NCBI GenBank assembly: GCA_020627535.1
Contig: JAHDGU010000014.1
Coordinates: 1-64,000 of the forward strand
DNA length: 64,000 nt
Source of the DNA: Saprospiraceae bacterium
Lineage (GTDB): Bacteria > Bacteroidota > Bacteroidia > Chitinophagales > Saprospiraceae
Direction: 5' to 3'
A program made the position numbers and the translations under genes. A model generated the notes under the pieces. It searched no databases and was not told where the DNA came from. It worked only from the letters and a program-made list of their open reading frames with translations. The first letter of the stretch is position 1. The number at the start of each line of letters is the position of its first letter. Positions 27,102 through 36,450 of the stretch are shown one piece after another.

Positions 27102-27592
27102 TCATATCATCCATAGTCGCCTCAGATATCAACGGAGCCATTGGTAAGGATGGAGATATTCCGTGGCACTTACCAGCAGATCTGAAGTACTTCAAACGCA
27201 CGACGATGAAGCATCCGATCATCATGGGACGTAAATGCTACGAGTCTATCGGGCGCCCTTTACCTGGTAGAGACAATATCATCATCACAAGGAGGCGCGG
27301 CTATCAGGCTCCAGGATGCGAGATCTATCATAGTATAGATGAGGCTTATCAGCAGATGATCTTGCGCAGATGTGAAGAAGTGTTTGTCATTGGTGGCGGG
27401 GAGATCTACAGCCAGACTGAGGCTCATTGGGATCAACTCTATTGGACCCTGGTGCATACAGAGGTCAGTGACGCTGATACTTGGTTTAAACTAGAGCGCC
27501 CAGAACTCTGGGATCTTGTCTGGACTGAAAGGCATGAATCTGACGAAAAGAATACACACTCCTATACTTTTCAAAAATTCTTGAGACAGTAG
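27098..27592 (+). CDS. folA: Dihydrofolate reductase
   Basis: Reduces dihydrofolate to tetrahydrofolate with NADPH. A 164 aa protein with the standard fold: IVASDINGAIGKDGDIPWHL at the N-terminus, carrying the substrate loop, the DLKYFKRTTMKHPIIMGRK strand with a conserved cofactor-binding region, and VIGGGEIY near 105-112. The ATG overlaps the stop of the PBP2 gene (ATGA), so it belongs to the same operon. Confidence 0.96.
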   Translation: MIISSIVASDINGAIGKDGDIPWHLPADLKYFKRTTMKHPIIMGRKCYESIGRPLPGRDNIIITRRRGYQAPGCEIYHSIDEAYQQMILRRCEEVFVIGGGEIYSQTEAHWDQLYWTLVHTEVSDADTWFKLERPELWDLVWTERHESDEKNTHSYTFQKFLRQ

Positions 27593-27640
27593 GTCACAAA
27601 GTCCGCTTCCCAGCACATATATCCTCAAAGCGTGCAGGGT

Positions 27641-28963
27641 ATGAGAGAAGATTTTGTGCATTTTCTGTGGAAATCTAGGATGATACCCTTCCTGGATCTA
27701 AAGACCACGACGGGATCTCAAGTCACCATACAGGAATGGGGTACATGCAATGAGGATGCTGGACCGGATTTTTTAAATTGCAAGATTCGGCTAGAAGATC
27801 AGGAGTGGTGTGGCAATATCGAGATGCATGTCAAGTCCTCCGACTGGACAGCTCACAAGCATGAGGATGATCCATTCTACGATTCGGTGATATTACATGT
27901 AGTCTGGCATCATGATCAGCAGGTATATACGAGTTCTGGTCAGAAGATCCACACAGTAGAGCTGCGTCATCAAGTATCACACACACTACATGATCGGTAT
28001 TGTCAGATGATCAAGCCTCAGGATAGGCTACCCTGTACTGAGCATATCTCAGAGATGGACGGAATGAGGATACGTCAGTGGTTTCATCGGCTATTTATCG
28101 AGCGAATGGAAAGCAGGTATGATGACATCATGACACTGGTGAAAGAGTCAAGGAATGACTGGGAGGAAGCGTTTTACAAGCAACTATGTCAGTACTTTGG
28201 AGGCCATAAGAACAAACTGCCTTTCTTGATGCTCGCTCGAGCTACTCCTCTGAGCCTCATCAGGAAGTATAGAGACAGTGCTCTACAGCTAGAAGCTCTC
28301 CTGTATGGCCAGGCTGGCATGCTCAGTACACGCCTCGCAGATACATATCCTCAAGAGCTACTCAAGGAATACGAGTATCTCAGATGGAAGCACCAATTAG
28401 AGCCTCAGGCTCCAGAAATGTGGAAGTACTTGCGCATGCGACCAGCGGGATTTCCCAGTGTACGCATATCGCTGCTCGCGGATTTGCTGCGTCGGCATGT
28501 GCATCTCTTCAGGTCTTGTAGCGAAGCTAAAGATGCGGCTCAGGTCTATGAGTTATTCTTGGGATGCGAGACTCATGAATACTGGGATGATCACTATGTA
28601 TTTGATAAGCTGAGTCCCTACAAGACCAAGCGACTAGGTAAGTCTGGTGTGCGTAATCTGCTCATCAATGTCATCGTGCCCTTTGTCTTCTCATATGCAA
28701 AAGCTCATGGTAGACTTCATCTCGTAGACAAGGTACTAGAGTGGCTCTATGATGAGCCAGCCGAGAGCAATCGTGTGGTCAACGACTGGAAAAGAGAGCT
28801 CGATATGAAGCTATCTGCTGCCACGAGTCAATCCATCATCCAACTGCATCAAAACTACTGTCATCAAAGAAGATGTATGGACTGTGCGATAGGATGTGAC
28901 ATCATGAAACAGATTTACATGATTCAGGAACCAGAGGCATATTATCTCAGTGCCTCAGCATAA
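27641..28963 (+). CDS. DUF2851 family protein
   Basis: A 440 aa cytoplasmic protein matching the DUF2851 family, which is common in Bacteroidota and of unknown function. The conserved opening (DFVHFLWKSRMIPF), a GTCNEDAGPDFLNCKIRL stretch and EMHVKSSDWTAHKHEDDPFY are recognisable. The C-terminal end has a Cys cluster (CHQRRCMDCAIGCDIMK) that could bind metal. ATG 27641 is chosen over the upstream GTG because the alignment begins there. The lpxK gene starts 17 nt after. Confidence 0.85.
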   Translation: MREDFVHFLWKSRMIPFLDLKTTTGSQVTIQEWGTCNEDAGPDFLNCKIRLEDQEWCGNIEMHVKSSDWTAHKHEDDPFYDSVILHVVWHHDQQVYTSSGQKIHTVELRHQVSHTLHDRYCQMIKPQDRLPCTEHISEMDGMRIRQWFHRLFIERMESRYDDIMTLVKESRNDWEEAFYKQLCQYFGGHKNKLPFLMLARATPLSLIRKYRDSALQLEALLYGQAGMLSTRLADTYPQELLKEYEYLRWKHQLEPQAPEMWKYLRMRPAGFPSVRISLLADLLRRHVHLFRSCSEAKDAAQVYELFLGCETHEYWDDHYVFDKLSPYKTKRLGKSGVRNLLINVIVPFVFSYAKAHGRLHLVDKVLEWLYDEPAESNRVVNDWKRELDMKLSAATSQSIIQLHQNYCHQRRCMDCAIGCDIMKQIYMIQEPEAYYLSASA

Positions 28964-28980
28964 GGAAGTAGCTTTGAGGA

Positions 28981-30048
28981 GTGTTTCGCTATAGAGTCGT
29001 ACAGATCCTTCTGCTGCCCATCTCACTGATCTATGGTATCAGTGTCAGCTTGCGCAAGCTCCTATACAGATGGGATATTCTCAAGAGTACCTCTTTTAAT
29101 CTACCAGTGATCTCTGTAGGCAATATGAGTATCGGTGGTACGGGCAAATCGCCGCACATCGAGTATCTCATTCGCATGCTCAAGGACCATATCAATGTGG
29201 CCACCCTCAGTCGGGGGTATGGCCGACAAAGCAAGGGTTTTCGCTGGGTCAAGGCTTCAGACAGTAGTCTAGACGTCGGAGATGAGCCTCTTCAATTTGC
29301 AAAGAAGTTTCGCAATGTCGCCGTAGCGGTGGGTGAGAATCGGGTTCTCGCGGTCGTGCAAATGATCAAGGAACTACCGATGATACAGACCATCTTGCTC
29401 GATGATGCATATCAGCATCTCGCGATTGATCCCGGATTCAATCTTCTGCTCACAGAGTATAGTAGACCGTATCACAGCGATATTCTTTTGCCATCAGGTA
29501 GACTGAGAGAGTGGAGATCTGGAGCGAGTCGAGCAGATGCAGTCATCGTGACCAAGTGCCCTGAGCTCTCAGATCCGATTGATGGGGAAGCATGGCGTAC
29601 CCGCCTTGACCTCCACCCTGAACAGAAGCTTTTTTTCAGTCGATATCGATATGGAAAGCCGTACTTCATCCTAGACGAGGATATCACTCTGGAGCTCCAT
29701 GGAGGTCAGGATGTACTTGTCGTTTCTGCTATTGCCAATACGGACTATCTACTAGACTATCTTAATCCGCGCTGTAATGGTCTTAAGGCTATCGACTTTG
29801 AAGACCATCACTACTTCAATGCTTACGAGATCGGACAGATAGAAAGGAGCTACATACATTTTAGCGAAAGCGAAAAACTGATAATCACAACAGAAAAAGA
29901 TGCCACAAGGCTGTTGCTGCACAGGGATATTATCGTAGCAAAGAAGTTGCCCATATTCGTCCTGCCTGTTGAAGTAGAGTTTTGTGGACCGGAATCCGAG
30001 AACTTTGATGATACGATCAAGGACTTTATCAGAGAGTTTGAAGCATGA
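28981..30048 (+). CDS. lpxK: Tetraacyldisaccharide 4'-kinase
   Basis: Phosphorylates the 4' position of the lipid A precursor. A 355 aa membrane-associated kinase: a hydrophobic N-terminus (FRYRVVQILLLPISLIYGIS) anchors it, then a P-loop-like VGNMSIGGTGKSP (about 46-58), and the family motif ILLDDAYQHLAI. The start is GTG at 28981. The stop overlaps the start of the next barrel gene (ATGA). Confidence 0.94.
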   Translation: MFRYRVVQILLLPISLIYGISVSLRKLLYRWDILKSTSFNLPVISVGNMSIGGTGKSPHIEYLIRMLKDHINVATLSRGYGRQSKGFRWVKASDSSLDVGDEPLQFAKKFRNVAVAVGENRVLAVVQMIKELPMIQTILLDDAYQHLAIDPGFNLLLTEYSRPYHSDILLPSGRLREWRSGASRADAVIVTKCPELSDPIDGEAWRTRLDLHPEQKLFFSRYRYGKPYFILDEDITLELHGGQDVLVVSAIANTDYLLDYLNPRCNGLKAIDFEDHHYFNAYEIGQIERSYIHFSESEKLIITTEKDATRLLLHRDIIVAKKLPIFVLPVEVEFCGPESENFDDTIKDFIREFEA

Positions 30049-31667
30049 GGCGCCTTCGAAGCATAGCACTGATAGCCTTTGCCGTGCAGGTGGGTCTAGC
30101 CCAAAAGAGTCCTATACTTCTCGATGATGAACAGTACGAATTTGTAGAGCGACTGAGAATACTTGATACCGCGAAGTCTCAAGTCTTATTTCCTGTCTAT
30201 CCTCAAGGTCGTCATGAAATCCATAGTTTACTCGAGGCACAAGGAGGTGTACAGGCAGAGCGCTTTCGCGCAAAAAACAATGATGTACTCGAATCGAAGA
30301 AGTCTGTCAAACCGGTTGCCAAGCATTTTTATCAATCTCCTGCGATATTTTATGAAGTAAATCGACCAGCGCTTAAGCTGCGTGTCAATCCGATCTTGCA
30401 CTTTGCCATGGGAAGCTCAGACCGCAGTGATGATCCACTTTGGTTAAATCAGCGTGGGATAGAAATCAGAGCTGCTATCGATGACAGATTTTATCTACAG
30501 ACCAGAGTCCTTGAGACACAAGCTGGATTGCCTGGCTATATCAGAGACTATGTCGATGCGTATGAAGCGATTCCTGGACAGGGTCTTTACAAGCCGTTTA
30601 GCAGCTCACTCTTTGGTGTGGATCAAGGATACGACTATCTCAATGGAGATGGTCAGCTCGGGATCGCATTGTCAGAGCATGTGGATATCAGTATCGGTCA
30701 TGGTAAGCACTTCATAGGCTCAGGAATGAGATCACTGCTCTTGAGTGACTTTGCTGACAACTATACATATCTCCGACTCAATACCCAGGTCTGGAAGCTC
30801 AGATATACCAATATCTATGCGGAGCTGACGGCGGACTCACCACTAGCCAGTAGAGGCTTTGGCCTACTTCCCAAGAAGTATATGACGGCTCATCATCTTG
30901 GTTTTCAGATTGGAAGCGATCTATATCTTGGTCTCTTTGAGTCTGTGGTCTTCAGTAGGAACAATCAGTTTGAGTTTCAGTATCTAAATCCGATCATCCT
31001 CTATCGCATTATCGAGCAGAAGCTGGGAAGTCCGGATAACGTACTTCTGGGCCTTGATATGCGGATTGATTTGCTGCCGCGGACGAGTTGGTATGGACAG
31101 ATCGTCTTTGATGAGTTACAAGTGTCGAGACTTTTTGACGGAAGTCAATGGTGGGGAAACAAATTTGCCACCCAGATGGGCGTCAAGCACATGGATCTGC
31201 TAGGTGTGAGCAATCTTGATGTGCAGATCGAGTGGAATCGAGCAAGGCCATTCATTTATTCGCATATTGACAGTAGCGCGACCTACACCCATGCTGCTCA
31301 GGAGCTTGCGCATCCGCTTGGAGCCCACTTCGATGAATTGCTTTTTCGATTGACTTATAGACCTATGGCATCTGTGCGTCTCCAATTGTATCAACTTCAA
31401 GCCAGAGTAGCTGGCACCAATGCAGAGGACAATGTAGGTTCTGATCCACGATTATCCAATGTGTCACGCTATAGCGAATTTGGGGTAGGTTTTTTTGATC
31501 TCGGGCATGAACGACTTTCTATCACACGCCTCACAGCTAGCTATGAATGGAAGCCAGGCCTCTACGTGGAGACGGAAATCCAGCATCGCCAGCGAGATGA
31601 GCTATCAGAATTCCTCTGGAGTCTTGGTCTGCGCTGGAATATGACGCAACGCATTCAACTCTTTTGA
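30045..31667 (+). CDS. Outer membrane barrel of the Wzi/RemB-like type
   Basis: A 540 aa exported protein with signal peptide (about 1-19). The rest is beta-strand rich with many aromatic residues and a GQLGIALSEHVDISIGHGKH type hairpin. It resembles capsule-assembly Wzi family barrels and the gliding protein RemB of Bacteroidota (VFSRNNQFEFQYLNPIILYR region). It would bind or organise surface polysaccharide. A hairpin-repeat variant is at 30260-30275. It overlaps the lpxK stop and ends directly against the convergent M14 gene. Family assignment moderately supported; precise role unknown. Confidence 0.65.
   Translation: MRRLRSIALIAFAVQVGLAQKSPILLDDEQYEFVERLRILDTAKSQVLFPVYPQGRHEIHSLLEAQGGVQAERFRAKNNDVLESKKSVKPVAKHFYQSPAIFYEVNRPALKLRVNPILHFAMGSSDRSDDPLWLNQRGIEIRAAIDDRFYLQTRVLETQAGLPGYIRDYVDAYEAIPGQGLYKPFSSSLFGVDQGYDYLNGDGQLGIALSEHVDISIGHGKHFIGSGMRSLLLSDFADNYTYLRLNTQVWKLRYTNIYAELTADSPLASRGFGLLPKKYMTAHHLGFQIGSDLYLGLFESVVFSRNNQFEFQYLNPIILYRIIEQKLGSPDNVLLGLDMRIDLLPRTSWYGQIVFDELQVSRLFDGSQWWGNKFATQMGVKHMDLLGVSNLDVQIEWNRARPFIYSHIDSSATYTHAAQELAHPLGAHFDELLFRLTYRPMASVRLQLYQLQARVAGTNAEDNVGSDPRLSNVSRYSEFGVGFFDLGHERLSITRLTASYEWKPGLYVETEIQHRQRDELSEFLWSLGLRWNMTQRIQLF
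30260..30275 (-). repeat. GNRA-hairpin repeat, stem GCGC
   Basis: GCGC-TTTC-GCGC followed by AAAA on the plus strand; stem changed but paired. Inside the Wzi-like gene. Confidence 0.45.
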
Positions 31668-34034
31668 TCAGTGTGAAAGGACCAACTGCTGACTACTAAG
31701 TTGGCGATCACCATCCTTGAGGATGATTGTGTAAACCGTAGCTGAGAAGTACTGAGGTGTACTCATACTGACTTGCGTCAGGGGAGCATCATACTGTTGA
31801 CGATAGACCAGCTTGCCTTGCGTATCGTAGATTTCTACAAGGTCGAAGCTCGCTGAGGACTGCAGTGTGAACTGGCTCGTGACTGGATTGGGGAAGATGC
31901 GAAATTCCAGCCTATCACTCATCTCCGTAGTGCTGCTGAGCACGTCACTGACATATGTGATCTCAAAATCATCGAAGTAGAATCCATCACCAGTGACAAA
32001 TCCATCACTCGCAAAGGTGAAGCGAAGGCTGATCTCCTGACCACTATAGCTGCTCAGGTCTATGGATTCTTGAACCCAGGTGTCTTGTACGCCATCCCAA
32101 AGTGGGATGCCTTCCCTCTGATCAGAGCTACCTAGGCGTGTGTATCGACCACAGAGCGCTTCCCACGATTGTCCTCCATCTGTCGTGACTTCTAGGAGGC
32201 AATAGTCATAGGATGGCTCGATCTCCCAGCGCGACCAAAAACGAAGCGTGATTTCATCTGTCTCAGGTAGTACGATCTGATCGGCAAGCTCTAGTTGACT
32301 GTATTGATTGTCCATGTAGTTTCCATCAGGAGACTCTGTCATACTTGATGGAGCACTGATAAAGTCGGACTCAGTCAGAGACCATGGTGATGTGCTAGCA
32401 GGATCTATCCACTGGTCATCCGTGGTCAATGTATCAGCAAAAACAGTCTCCAGTATCCTTTGGCCGTAGATAAATGTGAAGGTATCGGTCTTAGTATAGC
32501 CCTGACTGGTCTGATGTAGCGCGACAGAGAACTCCTGACCTGCAACCATACTTGCATCTAGATCCATCCACAGGCTATCAGTAATGATATCCAAGTGATC
32601 CAGGCTGTAACTCCTAGCCTCCGCAGGTGTAGATACCAGAGGATCGAGAGACTCGAGCCTGATCGTGTATTCGCTTGCCTGTAGGCCTGCACGCTCGAGC
32701 CGATATTGAAAAGCTGTTCTGAGAGTGGCAACAAAGGGGTCATTTTGGGCACTTACATGTGTATAGTCGAGTGCAAGCTCTGCTGTAGTAAGATTGAGCT
32801 CGAGGCTTTCTTTGCAGAGGCGATCGATCTCAGTCATCGGTGGCCAAAAACCAAAACTTCCAGGACCACTTTCTGGTGTCATGGCAAAAATTTTGGCCTT
32901 TTCTTGCTCTTCGCCATACATCCAATCATCTGAGTCTCCATTGACAGTGTAGCCTACCGTCTCAGTTCCGGTGCCATAGACAAAATTATTGAGCCGTGTC
33001 ATGCTGCGTGACATAGCCGAAAAGCTGGGCTGGTCCGGTGTAGGTGTGTCGCTATAGCCATAAGGATAGATCAGCAAGTTGCCAAAGCTGTGATTGTTGA
33101 GGGCGATGACAAACTCTCGGCTATTGACGTATTCTCGGATCGCTTGGGTTTCTGGTTCTGAGAAGGGAGCAGGTCCTCTATAGGTCTGACTTCTTGGATT
33201 GGGTGAAGAGCCATTGTCGTCAAAGCCCCATTCGTACCCATAATTCCGATTGAGATCTACACCATAGACATCGCTGCCATTGTCTCTGCGATTTTTGCGC
33301 CACAGAGCACCACCATCAGGATTGAGCTCATAGTTATAGATATAGCCATCAGGGTTGACACAGGGTATGAAGTACATCTCCGTCTCATCGACGAGATATC
33401 CGATTCTTGGATTTGAGAGATAATTTTCTAGCAGATACCACATCTGGAAGATGAGCTGGCTCATACTCAAGGGCTCTCTTGCGTGATGGATTGATGTAAA
33501 GAGGACTTCAGGCTCGTCTTCATCTATCATGACATTATCTGAAAACTTGACGCCGTAGATGGGTCTTCCTTCGTGAGTCAGGATTCCGCTGATCTCTTCT
33601 CTGGGACTGACCAATTTGGGGTAGAGTTCGTGCATAAGGTCTAGTGCGGCAAGCATCTCATCGTAACTATAATATCCACCCATGGTCCCGAGAGAGAAGT
33701 TGGAAGGTGTGACGAGATCAAGCAGTTCGGAATTTTCACAATCGTCATTGCGCCATTGTTCTGCTGCCTCTTGACGGCGATAGTATGAGCTTACGTCATC
33801 GATCATTACTCGATATTTGAATCCGGCAGCACGAAGCCTGTCAATCTCAGACTCCTGCAGATCAGTCTCAAGATATGAGTGACCATACCATTGGCCGTGA
33901 TCTATTTCAAGACCGATACGCTGTAGATGGAATCCAGTCTTGCCTTCTAGCGCTATCTGCACACGGTGATAGATCTCTTGAGCACTCATGGATAGGCCAA
34001 TCAGAGAAATGAATATGATGCTTAGTATCCTCAT
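31668..34034 (-). CDS. Secreted M14 zinc carboxypeptidase with T9SS sorting region
   Basis: A 788 aa exported enzyme. Signal peptide ends SAQ. An N-terminal pro-like part (about 18-100) precedes the M14 catalytic domain, with zinc ligands in SIHHAREPLS (HxxE, about 180) and the second His in NNHSFGNLLIY. The catalytic Glu is in MTPESGPGSFGFWPP (about 385). A beta-sandwich with a concanavalin-like fold (about 570-700) and a T9SS C-terminal domain follow (FRIFPNPVTSQFTLQ, YDTQGKLVYRQ). ATG 34034 is chosen over 34067 because the canonical signal peptide starts there. A hairpin repeat sits 14 nt upstream of the start. The stop abuts the convergent Wzi-like gene. Confidence 0.92.
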   Translation of the reverse strand: MRILSIIFISLIGLSMSAQEIYHRVQIALEGKTGFHLQRIGLEIDHGQWYGHSYLETDLQESEIDRLRAAGFKYRVMIDDVSSYYRRQEAAEQWRNDDCENSELLDLVTPSNFSLGTMGGYYSYDEMLAALDLMHELYPKLVSPREEISGILTHEGRPIYGVKFSDNVMIDEDEPEVLFTSIHHAREPLSMSQLIFQMWYLLENYLSNPRIGYLVDETEMYFIPCVNPDGYIYNYELNPDGGALWRKNRRDNGSDVYGVDLNRNYGYEWGFDDNGSSPNPRSQTYRGPAPFSEPETQAIREYVNSREFVIALNNHSFGNLLIYPYGYSDTPTPDQPSFSAMSRSMTRLNNFVYGTGTETVGYTVNGDSDDWMYGEEQEKAKIFAMTPESGPGSFGFWPPMTEIDRLCKESLELNLTTAELALDYTHVSAQNDPFVATLRTAFQYRLERAGLQASEYTIRLESLDPLVSTPAEARSYSLDHLDIITDSLWMDLDASMVAGQEFSVALHQTSQGYTKTDTFTFIYGQRILETVFADTLTTDDQWIDPASTSPWSLTESDFISAPSSMTESPDGNYMDNQYSQLELADQIVLPETDEITLRFWSRWEIEPSYDYCLLEVTTDGGQSWEALCGRYTRLGSSDQREGIPLWDGVQDTWVQESIDLSSYSGQEISLRFTFASDGFVTGDGFYFDDFEITYVSDVLSSTTEMSDRLEFRIFPNPVTSQFTLQSSASFDLVEIYDTQGKLVYRQQYDAPLTQVSMSTPQYFSATVYTIILKDGDRQLSSQQLVLSH

Positions 34035-34047
34035 TATTTGCTGTAGA

Positions 34048-34061
34048 TTTTGGCGAAAGCC
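34048..34061 (+). repeat. GNRA-hairpin repeat, canonical copy in a leader
   Basis: TTTTGGCGAAAGCC in the 89-nt spacer between the M14 and RND genes, 14 nt upstream of the M14 ATG. The only clearly non-coding copy in the window. Confidence 0.8.
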
Positions 34062-34123
34062 TACCAAAGGTAGCAGCTTGCTCTACAGCCAGTATGCAGA
34101 GCCTGTCAAGATCGTCACAGGAC

Positions 34124-36376
34124 TTACACTTTGAGCAGCCGTAGAAGGAGTGGAATCAGAATGAGATCGCTGACCAATGCGGTGAATAGGGTGATTGCGA
34201 TGAGCATGCCGATCGTGTTGCTCGGTGGATAGTTCGAAAATAGGAGAACAAGAAATCCAAAAAAGAGGATGATGCTTGTAATCAAGATAGCCTTGCCCGT
34301 CTCTCTGAATGTGACTTGTAGAGCTTCTTCACGAGATTTTCCTGCCGCAGTCTCCAGCTTGTATTTACTCAGGAAGTGAATCGTATCATCCACAGCGATG
34401 CCGAATATGATTGCAAATACGATGGAGATACCTGCTTCGATCTCTATACCTAGGAACCCTATCAGTGCTCCAGCAAAGAGTAAGGGGAATACATTGGGGA
34501 TCAAACTGATGATGAGAAATTTCCAATCTCTGAATAACAAGAACATGAGGAATGATACCAACGCTAGGGCAATTCCAAGACCCTGAAAGATATTGTCCTT
34601 GATGAAGTCTGCATTCTTGTCAATGAGGACACTTGTGCCAGTCCTTTTGACACTCATGATGGCAGGATCCATATTGGCCTCAATCCACCGATCGAGCCCT
34701 TCTCCGAGTTCTTTGATCTGCTCGGCACCTATATCTACGATATTGCTAGAAACCCTCAGCTTGGTCTCATCCTTGGAGACCAATGACTCGGTGAAGACTT
34801 GCGGTATCTTCTGTGCCAAGGCGACTGACTTATGATACTCGCTGCTATCGGTGGGGAGTTCGAGATTCTTGTTGCCGCTTCTGATCCGGTGAGCCATCTC
34901 GACGTAGCTCACGATGGAAATCGGCCGATTCATGGCGCGCGTGTTGCTAATCTCTGTCTCTAGGGCATCGAGTCCGTGAAGTACATCATAGTCCCAGATG
35001 CTCTTTCCCTCCTGTAATGAGACGGCAAACTCTACTGGTCTGAAGCCGCCGTAGTGCTCCTCAAAAAAGAGAAAATCTTCCGTGATGTCCGTACCTCTTG
35101 GTAGTGTCTTGAGAAGCTTGTAGTCACCACTGACTCTTGAAATTCCCCATGCCACGATACCGAGAAGGATAAGTGAGTAGATGATGATGCGGGACTGGCG
35201 GGCTTTCGCCCAAAAGTAACTCTTGACTATAGGCTCAGCGAGGTGGTCACTGACGCGTCCGACCTTCATACTGATCTCCTTGGGAATCAGTGGTAGAAAA
35301 AGATAGCTGAGTAGAAGGGTCACAGCGTAAGCAATCATCACACCACTGGCAGCATCAATACCGAAGCTTTTGATGCTAGCGATGTTACTGGTGGCAAGCG
35401 TCAAAAAACCTAAGGCCGTGGTGACAGATGTCATTAAGGTCGCTAGACCTATCTGACGGACCGTAAGATTGATGGCATCACGCCTTGATTTTCCGGCCTT
35501 GACCTCATCAAAAAACTTGGTGTAAAAATGCACGATGTCCGAGGTGCCTACAATGACCATGATGATCGGAAACATCGCGGCGAGCGCATTGAGCTCAGAG
35601 CCGATCATCAATATGAAGGATAAAAGCAAAAGGGCACTCAAGCCGATGCTCCAAAGTGCTAAGACGATCGGCATCCACTGGCGAAATATCCAAATCAAAA
35701 TAATGAGCACGAGGACCATGGATACCGCACCGGACATCAGGATCTCGCGCTTCTCAAATTCTACCATCTCCTGCTGGAAGTATGGTCTGCCGAGGAGATG
35801 AACTTCGTCAAATCCAGAAGATGCAATAAGCTGATGTGCCCGATCCATGAGACTATCGCTGCGCTCGTAGGACATGTCAGGCTCGGTCTTAAGGATGGCA
35901 CAAAGAGACTTTTCATCCTTACTGAATAGATATCCCTCGTACATTGGATCGCCGCGCAGATTGGCTACAGACTTTGAAAAATCCGTATCAGACTTGAGGG
36001 AGACAAGTGGCTTGGTAATCGGACCAAAAGGCGTAAGCTTTACATCTCGTAGTAGAGGCAGACTTTGTACAGTCGTCACTCCTGGTATGTCACGGCAGTC
36101 GATGACGAAATCTCTGACCTCTGACAAGAAATTGCGATCAAAGACACCATCTTCTTTGTAGAAAGCTACGAGGAGAAAATTGTCATCTGGCTCAAAGTTT
36201 TCTTTGAATTGGAGAAAGAACTCGAGGTCCTTGTCCTTCTCAGGGAAAAACTGCTCGATCTCGAGATTGAACTGCAGCTTGGGCAAATTAATGGCGCCAA
36301 TAGCGCAGGCAAGTAGAAGGAGTCCGAATAGTCTCCAAAAGAATCGCCGAGAGAAGATGGCTGCAAGTCTTGACAT
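34124..36376 (-). CDS. RND/MMPL-type exporter (patched-like)
   Basis: A 750 aa inner-membrane protein of the RND superfamily in the MMPL/hydrophobe class, with two repeats of about six transmembrane helices each. The first helix (FFWRLFGLLLLACAIGAINL) is followed by a large periplasmic loop (about 40-190). Family blocks LNALAAMFPIIMVIVGTSDI (about 264-283) and GISIVFAIIFGIAVDDTIHF (second repeat) are present; the charged proton-relay Asp residues are there. It probably extracts a lipid or small amphiphile. A 4-bp-stem hairpin repeat lies at 35200-35215. Confidence 0.88.
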   Translation of the reverse strand: MSRLAAIFSRRFFWRLFGLLLLACAIGAINLPKLQFNLEIEQFFPEKDKDLEFFLQFKENFEPDDNFLLVAFYKEDGVFDRNFLSEVRDFVIDCRDIPGVTTVQSLPLLRDVKLTPFGPITKPLVSLKSDTDFSKSVANLRGDPMYEGYLFSKDEKSLCAILKTEPDMSYERSDSLMDRAHQLIASSGFDEVHLLGRPYFQQEMVEFEKREILMSGAVSMVLVLIILIWIFRQWMPIVLALWSIGLSALLLLSFILMIGSELNALAAMFPIIMVIVGTSDIVHFYTKFFDEVKAGKSRRDAINLTVRQIGLATLMTSVTTALGFLTLATSNIASIKSFGIDAASGVMIAYAVTLLLSYLFLPLIPKEISMKVGRVSDHLAEPIVKSYFWAKARQSRIIIYSLILLGIVAWGISRVSGDYKLLKTLPRGTDITEDFLFFEEHYGGFRPVEFAVSLQEGKSIWDYDVLHGLDALETEISNTRAMNRPISIVSYVEMAHRIRSGNKNLELPTDSSEYHKSVALAQKIPQVFTESLVSKDETKLRVSSNIVDIGAEQIKELGEGLDRWIEANMDPAIMSVKRTGTSVLIDKNADFIKDNIFQGLGIALALVSFLMFLLFRDWKFLIISLIPNVFPLLFAGALIGFLGIEIEAGISIVFAIIFGIAVDDTIHFLSKYKLETAAGKSREEALQVTFRETGKAILITSIILFFGFLVLLFSNYPPSNTIGMLIAITLFTALVSDLILIPLLLRLLKV
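35200..35215 (-). repeat. GNRA-hairpin repeat, 4-bp stem copy
   Basis: GGGCTTTCGCCCAAAA on the plus strand (complement TTTT, GGGC-GAAA-GCCC). In the RND exporter gene, where its coding strand gives FWAKAR. Confidence 0.75.
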
Positions 36377-36450
36377 ATTACAGCCTTTAACAAGGTGGAC
36401 CCTCTTCGGTTCGTGCTCTTAGCAGTTGATAGAGCTATTCTAAATAAAGA

